The notes below the pieces were generated by a model. That model searched no databases and was not told the origin of the DNA. It worked only from the letters and a program-made list of their open reading frames with translations. A stretch of 64,000 bases of DNA from Amycolatopsis australiensis (GTDB taxonomy: Bacteria > Actinomycetota > Actinomycetes > Mycobacteriales > Pseudonocardiaceae). Position numbers and translations under genes: made by a program. Location of the stretch: positions 4,278,001-4,342,000 of the forward strand of contig NZ_FPJG01000006.1 in the NCBI RefSeq assembly GCF_900119165.1, given 5' to 3'. How positions within the stretch are numbered: the stretch's first letter is position 1; each line of letters starts with the position of its first letter. Shown in pieces: positions 8,656 to 20,657 of this stretch.

Positions 8656-10100
8656 CTGCCGCTGCCGAGCAGCGCACTCCCACCACCGCGCCACTGAGCC
8701 AGGAAGAGACCATCGAGTCCCTTGGCAAGTACGCGTTCGGCTGGGCGGACTCCGACGAGGCGGGCGCCAGCGCCCGTCGCGGGCTGAACGAGGACGTCGT
8801 CACCGACATCTCCGCGAAGAAGTCCGAGCCGGAGTGGATGCGCGAAGCGCGACTGAAGGCGCTCAAGCTCTTCGAGAAGAAGCCCATGCCCAACTGGGGG
8901 GCCGACCTCTCCGGGATCGACTTCGACAACATCAAGTACTTCGTGCGGTCCACGGAGAAGCAGGCCACCTCCTGGGAGGAACTGCCCGAGGACATCAAGA
9001 ACACCTACGACAAGCTGGGCATCCCCGAGGCGGAGAAGCAGCGCCTCGTCGCCGGTGTCGCCGCGCAGTACGAGTCCGAGGTCGTCTACCACCAGATCCG
9101 CGAGGACCTGGAGGAGCAGGGCGTGATCTTCCTGGACACCGACTCGGGCCTGCGCGAGCACCCCGAGCTGTTCCAGGAGTACTTCGGTTCGGTCATCCCG
9201 GCCGGGGACAACAAGTTCTCCGCGCTGAACACGGCGGTGTGGTCCGGCGGCTCGTTCATCTACGTGCCGAAGGGCGTGCACGTCGAGATCCCGCTGCAGG
9301 CCTACTTCCGGATCAACACCGAGAACATGGGCCAGTTCGAGCGCACCCTGATCATCGTCGACGAAGGTGCGTACGTGCACTACGTCGAGGGCTGCACGGC
9401 GCCGATCTACCAGTCCGACTCGCTGCACTCGGCGGTCGTGGAGATCATCGTCAAGAAGGGCGCCCGCTGCCGCTACACGACCATCCAGAACTGGTCGAAC
9501 AACGTCTACAACCTGGTCACCAAGCGCGCCAAGTGCGAAGAGGGCGCGACCATGGAATGGATCGACGGCAACATCGGTTCCAAGGTGACGATGAAGTACC
9601 CGTCGGTGTTCCTCATGGGCGAGCACGCCAAGGGCGAGGTCCTGTCGGTCGCGTTCGCGGGCGAGGGCCAGCACCAGGACGCGGGCGCCAAGATGGAGCA
9701 CCTCGCGCCGTACACGTCCTCGACGATCGTGTCGAAGTCGGTGGCGCGCGGCGGCGGCCGCACCTCCTACCGCGGCCTGGTCCGCGTGGCGAAGCGGGCG
9801 CACCACTCGCGCTCCAGCGTGGTCTGCGACGCGCTGCTGGTCGACACCATCTCGCGCTCGGACACGTACCCGTACGTGGACATCCGCAACGACGAGGTGT
9901 CCATGGGCCACGAGGCCACGGTGTCCAAGGTCAGCGAGGACCAGCTGTTCTACCTGATGTCGCGCGGCCTCGACGAGGCCGAGGCGATGGCGATGATCGT
10001 GCGCGGCTTCGTCGAGCCGATCGCCCGTGAGCTGCCGATGGAGTACGCGCTCGAGCTGAACCGCCTGATCGAGCTCCAGATGGAAGGGTCCGTCGGCTAG
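8652..10100 (+). CDS. sufB: Fe-S cluster assembly scaffold SufB
   Basis: A 482-residue subunit of the SufBCD scaffold on which [4Fe-4S] clusters are built in the cytosol. It shows the beta-helix core typical of SufB, with [24 protein letters not shown] repeats from ~190 and the C-terminal region ending [21 protein letters not shown]. The conserved cysteine sits in the [18 protein letters not shown] stretch. It overlaps sufR by 4 nt and is followed 2 nt later by sufD. Length and content match actinobacterial SufB with no internal intein, unlike the intein-bearing M. tuberculosis gene. Confidence 0.96.
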   Translation: MTAAAEQRTPTTAPLSQEETIESLGKYAFGWADSDEAGASARRGLNEDVVTDISAKKSEPEWMREARLKALKLFEKKPMPNWGADLSGIDFDNIKYFVRSTEKQATSWEELPEDIKNTYDKLGIPEAEKQRLVAGVAAQYESEVVYHQIREDLEEQGVIFLDTDSGLREHPELFQEYFGSVIPAGDNKFSALNTAVWSGGSFIYVPKGVHVEIPLQAYFRINTENMGQFERTLIIVDEGAYVHYVEGCTAPIYQSDSLHSAVVEIIVKKGARCRYTTIQNWSNNVYNLVTKRAKCEEGATMEWIDGNIGSKVTMKYPSVFLMGEHAKGEVLSVAFAGEGQHQDAGAKMEHLAPYTSSTIVSKSVARGGGRTSYRGLVRVAKRAHHSRSSVVCDALLVDTISRSDTYPYVDIRNDEVSMGHEATVSKVSEDQLFYLMSRGLDEAEAMAMIVRGFVEPIARELPMEYALELNRLIELQMEGSVG

Positions 10101-10102
10101 TC

Positions 10103-11275
10103 ATGTCGGTTACCGAGAACAACGTTTCCGGAGCCCTCCGCGAGGGGGCCGTCGTCCCGGCGGCCTCCCGCGCGGAGCGGTTCACTTCTTACGACGTCGA
10201 GGCCTTCGAGGTCCCCGGCGGCCGTGAGGAGAACTGGCGCTTCACGCCGATGAAGCGCCTCCGCGGCCTGCACGACGGCAGCGCGCAGGCCACCGGCGAG
10301 ATCACCCTCGACGTCGACGCCGCCCCCGAGCTGGGCATCGTGACCGTCGGCCGCGACGACCCGCGGCTGGGCCAGGCCGGCGTCCCGAGCGACCGGATCG
10401 CCGCGCAGGCGTACTCGTCGTTCACCAAGGCCACCATCGTGACGGTGCCGAAGGAGACGAAGGCGTCGAAGCCGTCCGTGCTGCGGATCCACGGTCCGGG
10501 CGAAGGCCAGGTCGCCTACGGGCACCTGCAGGTCCGCGCCGAGGCGTTCGCCGAGGCCGTCGTCGTGCTCGACCACGTCGGCTCCGGCACCTACGCCGAC
10601 AACGTCGAGTTCGTCATCGGCGACTCGGCGAAGGTCACCGTGGTCAGCGTCCAGGACTGGGCCGACGACGCCGTGCACGTCTCCGAGCAGCACCTCAAGC
10701 TCGGCCGCGACGCCACGCTCAAGCACATCGTCATCACCCTCGGCGGTGACCTGGTCCGCGTCTCGCCGACGGCGACGTTCGCGGACAAGGGCGGCGACGT
10801 CGAGATGCTCGGCCTGTACTTCGCCGACGCGGGCCAGCACCAGGAGCACCGCCTTTTCGTCGACCACGCGGTCCCGAACTGCAAGTCGAACGTGATGTAC
10901 AAGGGCGCGCTGCAGGGCGACGAAGCGCACACGGTGTGGATCGGCGACGTCCTGATCCGCGCGGCCGCCGAGGCCACCGACACCTACGAGCTCAACCGCA
11001 ACCTGGTGCTCACGCCGGGCGCGCGCGCCGACTCGGTGCCGAACCTCGAGATCGAGACCGGCGAGATCGAAGGCGCCGGCCACGCGAGCGCGACGGGAAG
11101 GTTCGACGACGAGCAGTTGTTCTACCTGCAGTCGCGCGGGATCGCCGAAGAAGCCGCCCGCCGGCTGGTCGTGCGCGGGTTCTTCCACGAGATCCTGGTC
11201 AAGATCGACGTCCCCGAGGTGCGCGAGCGCCTCGAAGCGGCGATCGAAGCCGAACTCGAAGCCGTTGGCGCCTGA
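10103..11275 (+). CDS. sufD: Fe-S cluster assembly protein SufD
   Basis: A 390-residue paralogue of SufB that completes the SufBC2D complex and helps iron entry. The N-terminal region carries the RxENWRFTP signature ([18 protein letters not shown]), and the C-terminal beta-helix carries the conserved histidine in [24 protein letters not shown] sequence. ATG 10103 lies 2 nt after the sufB stop, so translation is coupled. A 29-nt gap with AGGAAAACGAAGA leads into sufC. Confidence 0.95.
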   Translation: MSVTENNVSGALREGAVVPAASRAERFTSYDVEAFEVPGGREENWRFTPMKRLRGLHDGSAQATGEITLDVDAAPELGIVTVGRDDPRLGQAGVPSDRIAAQAYSSFTKATIVTVPKETKASKPSVLRIHGPGEGQVAYGHLQVRAEAFAEAVVVLDHVGSGTYADNVEFVIGDSAKVTVVSVQDWADDAVHVSEQHLKLGRDATLKHIVITLGGDLVRVSPTATFADKGGDVEMLGLYFADAGQHQEHRLFVDHAVPNCKSNVMYKGALQGDEAHTVWIGDVLIRAAAEATDTYELNRNLVLTPGARADSVPNLEIETGEIEGAGHASATGRFDDEQLFYLQSRGIAEEAARRLVVRGFFHEILVKIDVPEVRERLEAAIEAELEAVGA

Positions 11276-11304
11276 CCGCCCTCTCTGACTTAGGAAAACG
11301 AAGA

Positions 11305-13845
<2,541 letters not shown>

Positions 13846-13849
<4 letters not shown>

Positions 13850-14241
13850 GCGAAGACACCGCCACTCGTGAGGGGCGCACCGCCGCCGACCTCGACGCCG
13901 AGGCCACCGCGAAGCAGGACCTCGAGCTCGCCAAGATCGAAGACGTCGAGGAGGCCATGCGCGACGTCGTCGACCCGGAGCTGGGCATCAACGTCGTCGA
14001 CCTCGGCCTGGTCTACGACATCCGCGTCGAACCGGACAACACGGCGACCCTCGACATGACCCTGACGTCCGCGGCCTGCCCGCTCACCGACGTCATCGAG
14101 GACCAGACGTCGGCCGCGCTGACCTCCGGCGGCCTGGTCAAGGACTTCCGCATCAACTGGGTCTGGATGCCGCCGTGGGGCCCGGAGAAGATCACCGAGG
14201 ACGGCCGCGAACAGCTGCGCGCCCTCGGCTTCACCGTCTGA
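13846..14241 (+). CDS. sufT: SufT/MIP18-family Fe-S assembly factor (DUF59)
   Basis: A 131-residue DUF59 protein that assists maturation of Fe-S enzymes. The domain covers residues ~35-125 with the diagnostic DVVDPELGINVVDLGLVYDI and TSAACPLTDVIEDQ (conserved Cys) motifs and a WMPPWGPEKI end. The first 30 residues are acidic and low-complexity. It is the last gene of the suf operon. Transcription probably stops at the hairpin at 14253-14278. Confidence 0.92.
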
Positions 14242-14247
14242 GACCGC

Positions 14248-15021
14248 TCAGGGAAGGCCGCTCTCCGGAGCGGCCTTCTTCGCGTATAACGACCTATACC
14301 ACCCGTGCCAGGCCAGCGCGTACAGGCCGAGGGCGACGGCGAACCCGCTGCCGGCGCCGGTGACCAGCAGGTACGTCGCGTTGCCGACGACGCCCGCTTT
14401 CGTCATGGGATCGTGCCGGGCCAGGAAGGGCAGCACCTGCAGCAGCGCGCCGGTGAACGCGCCGGTCGCCAGGGACGCGGCGACGGTCTTCCGGTGGCGG
14501 ATACCCGGCGGCGCCGGTTCCGCGGGCGCGGTGCGGTACCAGCGGACCAGCCACCACGCGAGGATCGCGGCCCCGGTGACGGTGCTGACCAGCTGGATCA
14601 GCCGTCCGACGTCGACGCCGGTGACGATCGGCACGCGCAGGAACGGCAGGCCGCCGCTCTCGTGGGTGAAGGCGTCCCAGCCGACGTGGGTGGTGGCGCC
14701 GACGACCAGCGACAGGGCGATCCAGCCCGGTCGCTTCCAGCTGAAGCCGTGCGGCAGCCGGGCGGCCAGCGGGGCCGGCGCCAGCGCCACCAGCGGGCGC
14801 CTCAGCAGCAGCTGGAAGACGGCGAGCAGGGCCAGCGCGAGGAGCGGGTCGAGCCAGAGGACCGCGGTGAACTCGTGCGTGCGGGAGAGGCCCAATCCCT
14901 CGGGCGCGGGCACGAACCAGAAGACGTCCGGCGCGACGGACCCGGCGACCAGCGCGGAGGGCACCAGCGGCCGCCGCGCCAGCGGCAGCACGGCGGCGGG
15001 ATGACTCAGGGTGAACGGCAC
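14248..15021 (-). CDS. DUF4184 family membrane protein
   Basis: A 257-residue protein with about seven hydrophobic helices. The N-terminus (VPFTLSHPAAVLPLARR) and the SLVVGATTHVGWDAFTHESG segment are the hallmark of DUF4184, a family of unknown function related to metal-dependent membrane hydrolases. GTG 15021 starts directly at the conserved PFTLSHPA sequence. It faces ynfA with only 18 bp between the start codons, so their -10 regions must overlap. Its last codons form the suf terminator. Confidence 0.83.
   Translation of the reverse strand: MPFTLSHPAAVLPLARRPLVPSALVAGSVAPDVFWFVPAPEGLGLSRTHEFTAVLWLDPLLALALLAVFQLLLRRPLVALAPAPLAARLPHGFSWKRPGWIALSLVVGATTHVGWDAFTHESGGLPFLRVPIVTGVDVGRLIQLVSTVTGAAILAWWLVRWYRTAPAEPAPPGIRHRKTVAASLATGAFTGALLQVLPFLARHDPMTKAGVVGNATYLLVTGAGSGFAVALGLYALAWHGWYRSLYAKKAAPESGLP
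14253..14278 (+). terminator. suf operon terminator inside the end of the convergent gene
   Basis: GAAGGCCGCTC-TCCG-GAGCGGCCTTC forms a perfect 11-bp stem with a 4-nt loop, followed by TTCGCG. It starts 12 nt after the sufT stop. The same bases encode the last eight or nine codons of the convergent DUF4184 gene. Confidence 0.75.
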
Positions 15022-15039
15022 GGGAGCTAGTATCCCGGG

Positions 15040-15375
15040 GTGCTCGTGCGGTCGATCCTCCTGTTCCTGGCGGCGGCGGTGTGCGAGATCGGCGGCGCGT
15101 GGCTGGTGTGGCAGGGTGTCCGCGAACACCGCGGCTGGCTCTGGATCGGCGGCGGAGTGCTGGCACTGGGCGTGTACGGCTTCGTGGCGACGCTCCAGCC
15201 GGACGCCCACTTCGGCCGCATCCTCGCCGCGTACGGCGGCGTGTTCGTGGCGGGCTCACTGGCCTGGGGCATGGTGGCGGACGGCTACCGCCCGGACCGC
15301 TACGACGTGCTCGGCGCGCTGCTGTGCCTGGCCGGGGTGGCCGTGATCATGTACGCGCCCCGCTCAGCGGGGTGA
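15040..15375 (+). CDS. YnfA/UPF0060 small multidrug-resistance-like membrane protein
   Basis: A 111-residue protein with four hydrophobic helices filling the chain, matching UPF0060/YnfA in length and in motifs ([44 protein letters not shown]). The family is related to SMR efflux transporters and its natural substrate is unsettled. GTG 15040 lies 6 nt after a TAGTAT -10 element (15028-15033), so the mRNA is probably leaderless. The next 59 bp contain no feature I can name. Confidence 0.85.
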   Translation: MLVRSILLFLAAAVCEIGGAWLVWQGVREHRGWLWIGGGVLALGVYGFVATLQPDAHFGRILAAYGGVFVAGSLAWGMVADGYRPDRYDVLGALLCLAGVAVIMYAPRSAG

Positions 15376-15434
15376 CTTCCGTTGACCGCCGCGGCGGGTC
15401 GCTCTTCCGCTCGCCGGGTGCGTTGTGCTGCTGC

Positions 15435-17381
15435 TCAGCGGGCTGATCGTGACCGCCGTCCGGAGCGGCGGAAGACGACGAACAACAGCCGCAGGCCCAC
15501 CAGGGCGCTGATCACCAGCAGGTTGTACCCGAACACCTGGTGCAGGCCCAGGTCCGCGACGATGCGCGGGCCGCCCGAGCCGGTCAGCAGGAACACCGCC
15601 ATCAGGCCCGTCGCCGCGCCCACGAACGCCAGCAGGACCTCGTGCACCAGCCCCGTCACCACGTCGCGGTCGCGCTCGTCGGAGAACAGGCGGACGTTCA
15701 CCGAGAGCCGGCCCTCCGCCAGCGCCGCGCCGATGCGGTCGACGCGGCGGGGGATGCGGCGCAGCACCGGCAGCAGCGCCAGCACCTCGTTGACCGCCGT
15801 GTGGCGCAGCGACTCCGGGCGCAGGCGGGCGCCGACCTGCTCGACCGCGAACGCGCGCGACTCCGCCATGACGTCGAACCCGGGGTCGAGCGCGGCCAGG
15901 GTGCCCTCGACCGTGGCCAGCGCCCGGAACACCGCCGCGACCGGTGGCGGCACGCTCAGCCGGAAGTCCGCCACCACCCGGAACAGGCCGGTGAACAGGT
16001 CGAGGCCGGGGCTGCGGCCGGGGCCGAAGTGGCGGGCGACCAGGGCGCCGAGCGCGCGTTCGAGACGCTGCTCGTCGATGTCGTCCGTGCGGTCGACGAT
16101 CTCCAGCAGCCCGTCGCGCAGGCCCGCCGGGTCGCCGCGGTCCAGGGCCAGCACCAGGTTCTGCAGCCCGCCGCGCAGCCCGGCGTCGAGCCGGCCGACC
16201 GAGCCGAAGTCGAGCAGCCCGAGGCGGCCGTCGTCGAGCAGCAGCAGGTTGCCCGGGTGCGGGTCGGCGTGGAAGACGCCGCCGATCATCACCTGGCCGA
16301 GCAGGCAGCGCAGCAGCGACCGCGCCAGCGGCGTGCGCGCGGACGGCGCCGCCGCCTCCACCGGCTTGCCGCTCAGCCGCGACATCACCAGGACGCGTTC
16401 CGTGGACAGTGCCTTGTGGACGGTCGGCAGCACGACGTCCGGGCACGAGGTCGCGGCCACGGCGGCGATGTTGCGGGCCTCGATGGTGAAGTCGAGCTCC
16501 TCGGCCAGTGCCGCGGCGAACCCGTCGGCGAGTTCCGCCGCCCCGAGCGAGCGCGCCCAGTCCGCGCGGTCCTCCAGTGCCGCGGCGAACCGCCGGACGA
16601 TGTCGGCGTCGCGTTCGGCTTGCTCCCGCACACCCGGCCGCTGGACCTTGACCACGACGTCCTCGCCGCTGCGCAGCCGCGCCCGGTACACCTGCGCGAC
16701 CGACGCGGCGGCCAGCGGTTCGGGATCGAACTCGGCGAAGATGTCGTCGGGCGAGCCACCGAGTTCTTCGCGCAGCACGGCCCGGACGGCGTCGGCGCGC
16801 GCGGGTGCCACGCTGTCCTGCAGCTTCCCGAGCTCTTCGACGAAGACCGGCGGCAGCAGGTCCGCGCGGGTCGAGAGCAGCTGGCCGAGCTTCACGAACG
16901 TCACGCCGCCCTCCTCCAGTGCGCGACGCAGCGAGCGGGCGAGCTGGGCCTGCCGCCCGGGCGCGACCCCCGGTTCGCGGTGGCCGGTGAGGTAGCGGCC
17001 GAGGCCGTGCTTGATCGCGATCCGGCTGATCTGCGAATAGCGCCGGGCCCGCGCCGCGCGCGCCCGCACCGACCGCAGCCTGCCGAACACGCCGGATCCG
17101 CTCGGCACGGCCATCTCCGCGACGAACAGGAAGAGCAGCGTCGCGAGGAAGGCGCTGCCCGCCAGCGGGATCAGCAGCCCGAGGGCCGCGCCGCCGTTGT
17201 GCAGCAGCGAAACCGGGAACGCCCGGCCGATGGCCCCGGCGACGAGCCAGCCGAAGCCGGCGCCGCACAGCGCGCGCACGGTGCCGACGCGCACGCCTAG
17301 CACCCGCCTCGACGCGACCACGAGCGGCCACAACACGAGCGCGTACAGGGGAAGGGTCAGCAGGCCCAGCAGGATGTCCAC
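15435..17381 (-). CDS. ABC1/UbiB-family atypical kinase-like ATPase
   Basis: A 648-residue ABC1/AarF/UbiB protein. Two or three hydrophobic helices lie at the N-terminus (~1-95) and two at the C-terminus (~590-640). The atypical kinase core between them shows the KxGQ motif (FVKLGQLLSTR), the VVKVQRPGV lysine, EELDFTIEARN, and the catalytic HADPHPGNLLLL / LLDFGSVGRL region. Family members support quinone biosynthesis or lipid homeostasis. I see no neighbour that specifies the pathway. Confidence 0.87.
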   Translation of the reverse strand: MDILLGLLTLPLYALVLWPLVVASRRVLGVRVGTVRALCGAGFGWLVAGAIGRAFPVSLLHNGGAALGLLIPLAGSAFLATLLFLFVAEMAVPSGSGVFGRLRSVRARAARARRYSQISRIAIKHGLGRYLTGHREPGVAPGRQAQLARSLRRALEEGGVTFVKLGQLLSTRADLLPPVFVEELGKLQDSVAPARADAVRAVLREELGGSPDDIFAEFDPEPLAAASVAQVYRARLRSGEDVVVKVQRPGVREQAERDADIVRRFAAALEDRADWARSLGAAELADGFAAALAEELDFTIEARNIAAVAATSCPDVVLPTVHKALSTERVLVMSRLSGKPVEAAAPSARTPLARSLLRCLLGQVMIGGVFHADPHPGNLLLLDDGRLGLLDFGSVGRLDAGLRGGLQNLVLALDRGDPAGLRDGLLEIVDRTDDIDEQRLERALGALVARHFGPGRSPGLDLFTGLFRVVADFRLSVPPPVAAVFRALATVEGTLAALDPGFDVMAESRAFAVEQVGARLRPESLRHTAVNEVLALLPVLRRIPRRVDRIGAALAEGRLSVNVRLFSDERDRDVVTGLVHEVLLAFVGAATGLMAVFLLTGSGGPRIVADLGLHQVFGYNLLVISALVGLRLLFVVFRRSGRRSRSAR

Positions 17382-17552
17382 GCCGCCGAGCAGATCACGG
17401 CGGCGGGGCCGGGCGGCTCACGCGGCGGCGGGACGCGGCTCCCTCCCCGGAGGGAACGACTTTCGGCCGTGGCCCGCCGTCCGGTGGACTTCTAACCTCG
17501 TCTCGCGAACCACGGTGAAGTGCTCTCTGAAGAACCGGACGAAGGAGACACG

Positions 17553-18098
17553 ATGAACGGACGCGCGATCGGCCGGGTCGTGGCGCTCGCCACGGCCGTC
17601 GCGGCACCGCTGGGCCTGGGGCTCGCCGTCGCCCCCGGCGCCGAAGCGGCCACCGTCACGACGCTCTACTACAGCTCTTCGGGCGCGCCGGACTACCTCG
17701 CCCAGATCGACCGGGGCGCGGCCAACTGGAACGCCGCGGTCACCGACGTGCGGCTGGTGAAGCGGAACACGGGCGCGACGATCGTGTTCCACGAGGTCCA
17801 CAGCGGCGGCTCGTACACGAACACCGACGGCCACGGGCACGGGCAGATCTACCTCGACACGAGCCAGGTGGCGGAGGGCTTCGACCCGACGCGGATCGCC
17901 GCGCACGAGCTGGGCCACAACCTCGGCCTGCCCGACCACTACAGCGGGCCGTGCTCGGAACTGATGTCCGGCCACGGCCCGGGCACGTCCTGCACGAACG
18001 CCAAGCCGTCCGCGGCCGAAGCGGCGAAGGTCCAGTCCCTGTGGGCGAACGGCATCGCGGCAGCACGCCCGGAACAGACGTACACCGCCGCACTCTGA
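17553..18098 (+). CDS. snapalysin (M7) secreted small neutral metalloprotease
   Basis: A 181-residue secreted zinc endopeptidase. A Sec signal peptide covers about residues 1-31 (RAIGRVVALATAVAAPLGLGLA, cleavage near AEA). The mature enzyme begins around TVTTLYYSSSGAPDYLAQ. The active site HELGHNLGLPDHYSGPC carries HExxH plus the third ligand Asp of the snapalysin variant, followed by LMSGHGPGTSC. ATG 17553 follows GAAGGAGACACG; a TTG further upstream is less likely. A TAACCT -10-like box sits at 17493-17498. Streptomyces snapalysins usually have a LysR regulator next door; none is present here. Confidence 0.92.
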   Translation: MNGRAIGRVVALATAVAAPLGLGLAVAPGAEAATVTTLYYSSSGAPDYLAQIDRGAANWNAAVTDVRLVKRNTGATIVFHEVHSGGSYTNTDGHGHGQIYLDTSQVAEGFDPTRIAAHELGHNLGLPDHYSGPCSELMSGHGPGTSCTNAKPSAAEAAKVQSLWANGIAAARPEQTYTAAL

Positions 18099-18153
18099 GG
18101 CGTTCCATCGCGAGAGGGAGGCGCGCGCACCGGCCGCCTGCGAAGATCGACCG

Positions 18154-19380
18154 GTGCGCGTACTCCGGCCCCTGACGACCAAGGCGACCTACCGCCGGTG
18201 GGTCTACCTGGTCCTCGGCGGCGCGATCAGCGTGCCGTACCTGCTGTTCGCCGCGGTCGCCGTGCCGTCGCTGCTGCCGTTCGTCACCACGGTCGGGCGC
18301 GCCGTCCTCGTCGGGGGACTGCTCACGCTGGCCGTGCTGGCCGCGACGGCGTTCCTGCCCGCGGTGCACGTGCTGGAGTCCGCCGCGGTCCGCGAGCTGC
18401 TCGACGACCCGGTGCCGGACGCGCCCGCGAAACCCGGTAGCCGGCGTGGACGGCTGCGCGCGGCGGCGATGTTCGTGCTGCACGTCGTCACCGGGTTCGG
18501 GGTCAGCTTCTTCAGCCTGCTGGCGCCGGTCGCGATCGGCGTGTCGATCAGTGCCGTGTTCACCGGGCACCTGTTCCAAACCGGCGAGGGCGACGAGATC
18601 CGGGTGCCCGCGGGCTGGCCGTCGGTGTGGCTGCCGGTGGTGTTCGGGCTCGGGACGGTGCTGCTCGGCTACGCCGTGTGGGCGATCGGCGGGCTGCTCC
18701 GGCGGGCCGCGGCCGGGCTGCTCGGGATGACCGCCGCCGACCGGATCGCCCGGCTGGAGCGGCGGACCGAGCAGCTCGCCGAACGCAACCGCCTGGCCAG
18801 GGAGCTGCACGACTCGGTCGGGCACGCGCTGAGCGTCGTCACCGTGCAGGCCGGCGCGGCGCGGCGGACGCTGCGCACCGACCCGGACTTCACCGAGCGG
18901 GCGCTCGGCGCCATCGAGGAGTCCGCCCGCACCGCGCTCGACGACCTCGACCACGTGCTCGGGCTGCTGCGCGAGGAGGCGGCGGGCCGGACACCGCAGC
19001 CGGCGCTCACCGAGCTGCCGGCGCTGCTCGACACGACCCGGCTGGCCGGCACCCAGGTGACCGCCGACATCGGCGGCGACCTGGCCGCCGTGCCCGCGGT
19101 CGTGTCCCGCGAGGTCTACCGGATCCTGCAGGAATGCCTGACCAACGCGGTGCGCCACGCCGGTAGGGTCCCGGTGACGGTGGCCGTCGACGTCGCGGCG
19201 CACGCGCTGGTGGCCCGGGTCGCGAACCCGCTGGGCCGCGGCACGGGCCGCGCCGGCGGCGGCCGCGGCCTGCGCGGGATGACCGAGCGGGTGGCGGTGC
19301 TCGGCGGCGAGCTGTCGGCGGGGCGGGTGGACGAGCGGTGGGAGGTCGTGGTGCGGGTGCCGTGGGGGAGCGGGCGATGA
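18154..19380 (+). CDS. NarL-type sensor histidine kinase
   Basis: A 408-residue sensor with five or six hydrophobic helices in the first ~190 residues and no recognisable extracellular sensor domain. The HisKA_3 dimerisation domain carries the phospho-acceptor His219 in ARELHDSVGHALS. The HATPase N box is ECLTNAVRHAG, and the G box is GGRGLRGMTERVAVLGG. Its stop overlaps the response regulator ATG (ATGA), so kinase and regulator are a matched pair. The stimulus cannot be read from the sequence. Confidence 0.92.
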   Translation: MRVLRPLTTKATYRRWVYLVLGGAISVPYLLFAAVAVPSLLPFVTTVGRAVLVGGLLTLAVLAATAFLPAVHVLESAAVRELLDDPVPDAPAKPGSRRGRLRAAAMFVLHVVTGFGVSFFSLLAPVAIGVSISAVFTGHLFQTGEGDEIRVPAGWPSVWLPVVFGLGTVLLGYAVWAIGGLLRRAAAGLLGMTAADRIARLERRTEQLAERNRLARELHDSVGHALSVVTVQAGAARRTLRTDPDFTERALGAIEESARTALDDLDHVLGLLREEAAGRTPQPALTELPALLDTTRLAGTQVTADIGGDLAAVPAVVSREVYRILQECLTNAVRHAGRVPVTVAVDVAAHALVARVANPLGRGTGRAGGGRGLRGMTERVAVLGGELSAGRVDERWEVVVRVPWGSGR

Positions 19381-20024
19381 GCGTACGCGTGCTGCTGGTC
19401 GACGACGAGCCGCTGATCCGGGCCGGGCTGCGGGCGATCGTCGAAAGCGAGGACGGCCTGACGGTGGCCGGCGAAGCGGGCGACGGCGCGGAGGTGCCCG
19501 GGCTGGTGGCCCGCCTGCGCCCGGACGTCGTGCTGATGGACGTCCGGATGCCTGCGGTGGACGGGATCCGCGCCACCACGCACCTCATGTCCACTGTGGA
19601 CGAACCGCCGAAGGTGCTCGTGGTGACGACCTTCGAGAACGACGACTACGTCTACGACGCGCTCCTCGCGGGCGCCAGCGGCTTCCTGCTCAAGCGCGCC
19701 CGCCCGGAGGAGATCGTGGCGGCGATCCGGACGGTGGTGACGGGCGAGTCCCTGCTCTTCCCGGCGGCGATCCGCCGCCTGGCGGCCCGGCACGCCCCGG
19801 CGGGCGACGGCCTGGCGAGGGCGAACCTGACCGAGCGCGAACGCGAAGTGCTGCGGCTGATGGCGGCCGGGCTGTCCAACCTGGAGATCGCGGGGAAGCT
19901 GTTTCTGGGCATCCAGACGGTGAAGACGCACGTGGGCAACGTGCTGACCAAGCTGGACGCGCGGGACCGCACCCAGGCGGTGATCCGCGCGTACGACTCG
20001 GGGTTCGTGACGCCCGCGGGTTAG
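19377..20024 (+). CDS. NarL/LuxR-type response regulator
   Basis: A 215-residue DNA-binding partner of the upstream kinase. The receiver domain (~1-120) has acidic pocket DDEP, phospho-acceptor Asp in DVVLMDVRMP, and Lys in FLLKRARPEE. A LuxR HTH (~148-205) has LTEREREVLRLMAAGLSNLEIA and VKTHVGNVLTKL. ATG 19377 overlaps the kinase stop. Its TAG shares bases with the TAA of the convergent lipoprotein gene (TTAG, 20021-20024). Confidence 0.94.
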   Translation: MSVRVLLVDDEPLIRAGLRAIVESEDGLTVAGEAGDGAEVPGLVARLRPDVVLMDVRMPAVDGIRATTHLMSTVDEPPKVLVVTTFENDDYVYDALLAGASGFLLKRARPEEIVAAIRTVVTGESLLFPAAIRRLAARHAPAGDGLARANLTEREREVLRLMAAGLSNLEIAGKLFLGIQTVKTHVGNVLTKLDARDRTQAVIRAYDSGFVTPAG

Positions 20025-20644
20025 AGCCGGTCGGCCAGCAGCTTCGCGAGTGTGCCATAGCCGCCTTCGGGGCCGGTGACGCCCAGGAAGAGAGTCGCGG
20101 TCCGCAGCCGGCCGTGGCTGTGCTTGGCGACCACGATCTGCAGGCCGGCGTCCTTCGTTTCGCAGTGCATCGCGCCTTCGCCGATGCCGGGCATCGGGAC
20201 CACGTGCGCACAATCCCGCTTCGACCGCGCGAGGAACTGCGCGGCCGAAGTGGAATCCGTGGCGACGTACAGGCTTCCCGTCCGGCCTCGGCCGTAGTCG
20301 CAGGCGTAGGCCTTGCCGACGTCGGTCTGCACCGGGTCGCTTTCCTTCGAACCGCCGGTCACCGACCGCGTCTGCGCCTGCATGATCTCGTCGTCGCCGA
20401 GGAACGGGCAGGCCGCGGTCACGGTGTCGGGGGAGGCGGCCGGTGTGCAGGTCGGCGCGGTCGTCTTCGGCTTGCTCACCGTGCTGGACGGCGGCTGCGA
20501 CGGCGACGGTGGCGGTGCCGCGGCCGGCGAGCCGCCCGAACACGCGACGAGACCGGTCAGCAGGCAGGCGGCGAGGATCCCCCCGGAAAAGCGGATGCCG
20601 GTAATGTGGCCGTTGATCCGCTTTGCGTGCTCTCGATCATGCAA
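20021..20644 (-). CDS. DUF3558-like secreted lipoprotein
   Basis: A 207-residue predicted lipoprotein. A signal sequence ends in the lipobox LLTGLVAC|SGG (Cys ~35), followed by a Pro/Ser/Thr-rich linker and a compact domain with paired cysteines (TAACPFLGDDE, AYACDYGRG, RDCAHV, MHCETKD). That resembles the DUF3558 lipoproteins common in pseudonocardial genomes. No ATG or GTG occurs early in frame, so TTG 20644, 13 nt after the cysNC stop, is the best start, with low certainty. Function is unknown. Confidence 0.68.
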   Translation of the reverse strand: MHDREHAKRINGHITGIRFSGGILAACLLTGLVACSGGSPAAAPPPSPSQPPSSTVSKPKTTAPTCTPAASPDTVTAACPFLGDDEIMQAQTRSVTGGSKESDPVQTDVGKAYACDYGRGRTGSLYVATDSTSAAQFLARSKRDCAHVVPMPGIGEGAMHCETKDAGLQIVVAKHSHGRLRTATLFLGVTGPEGGYGTLAKLLADRL

Positions 20645-20657
20645 CGTGCCGGTCTCG

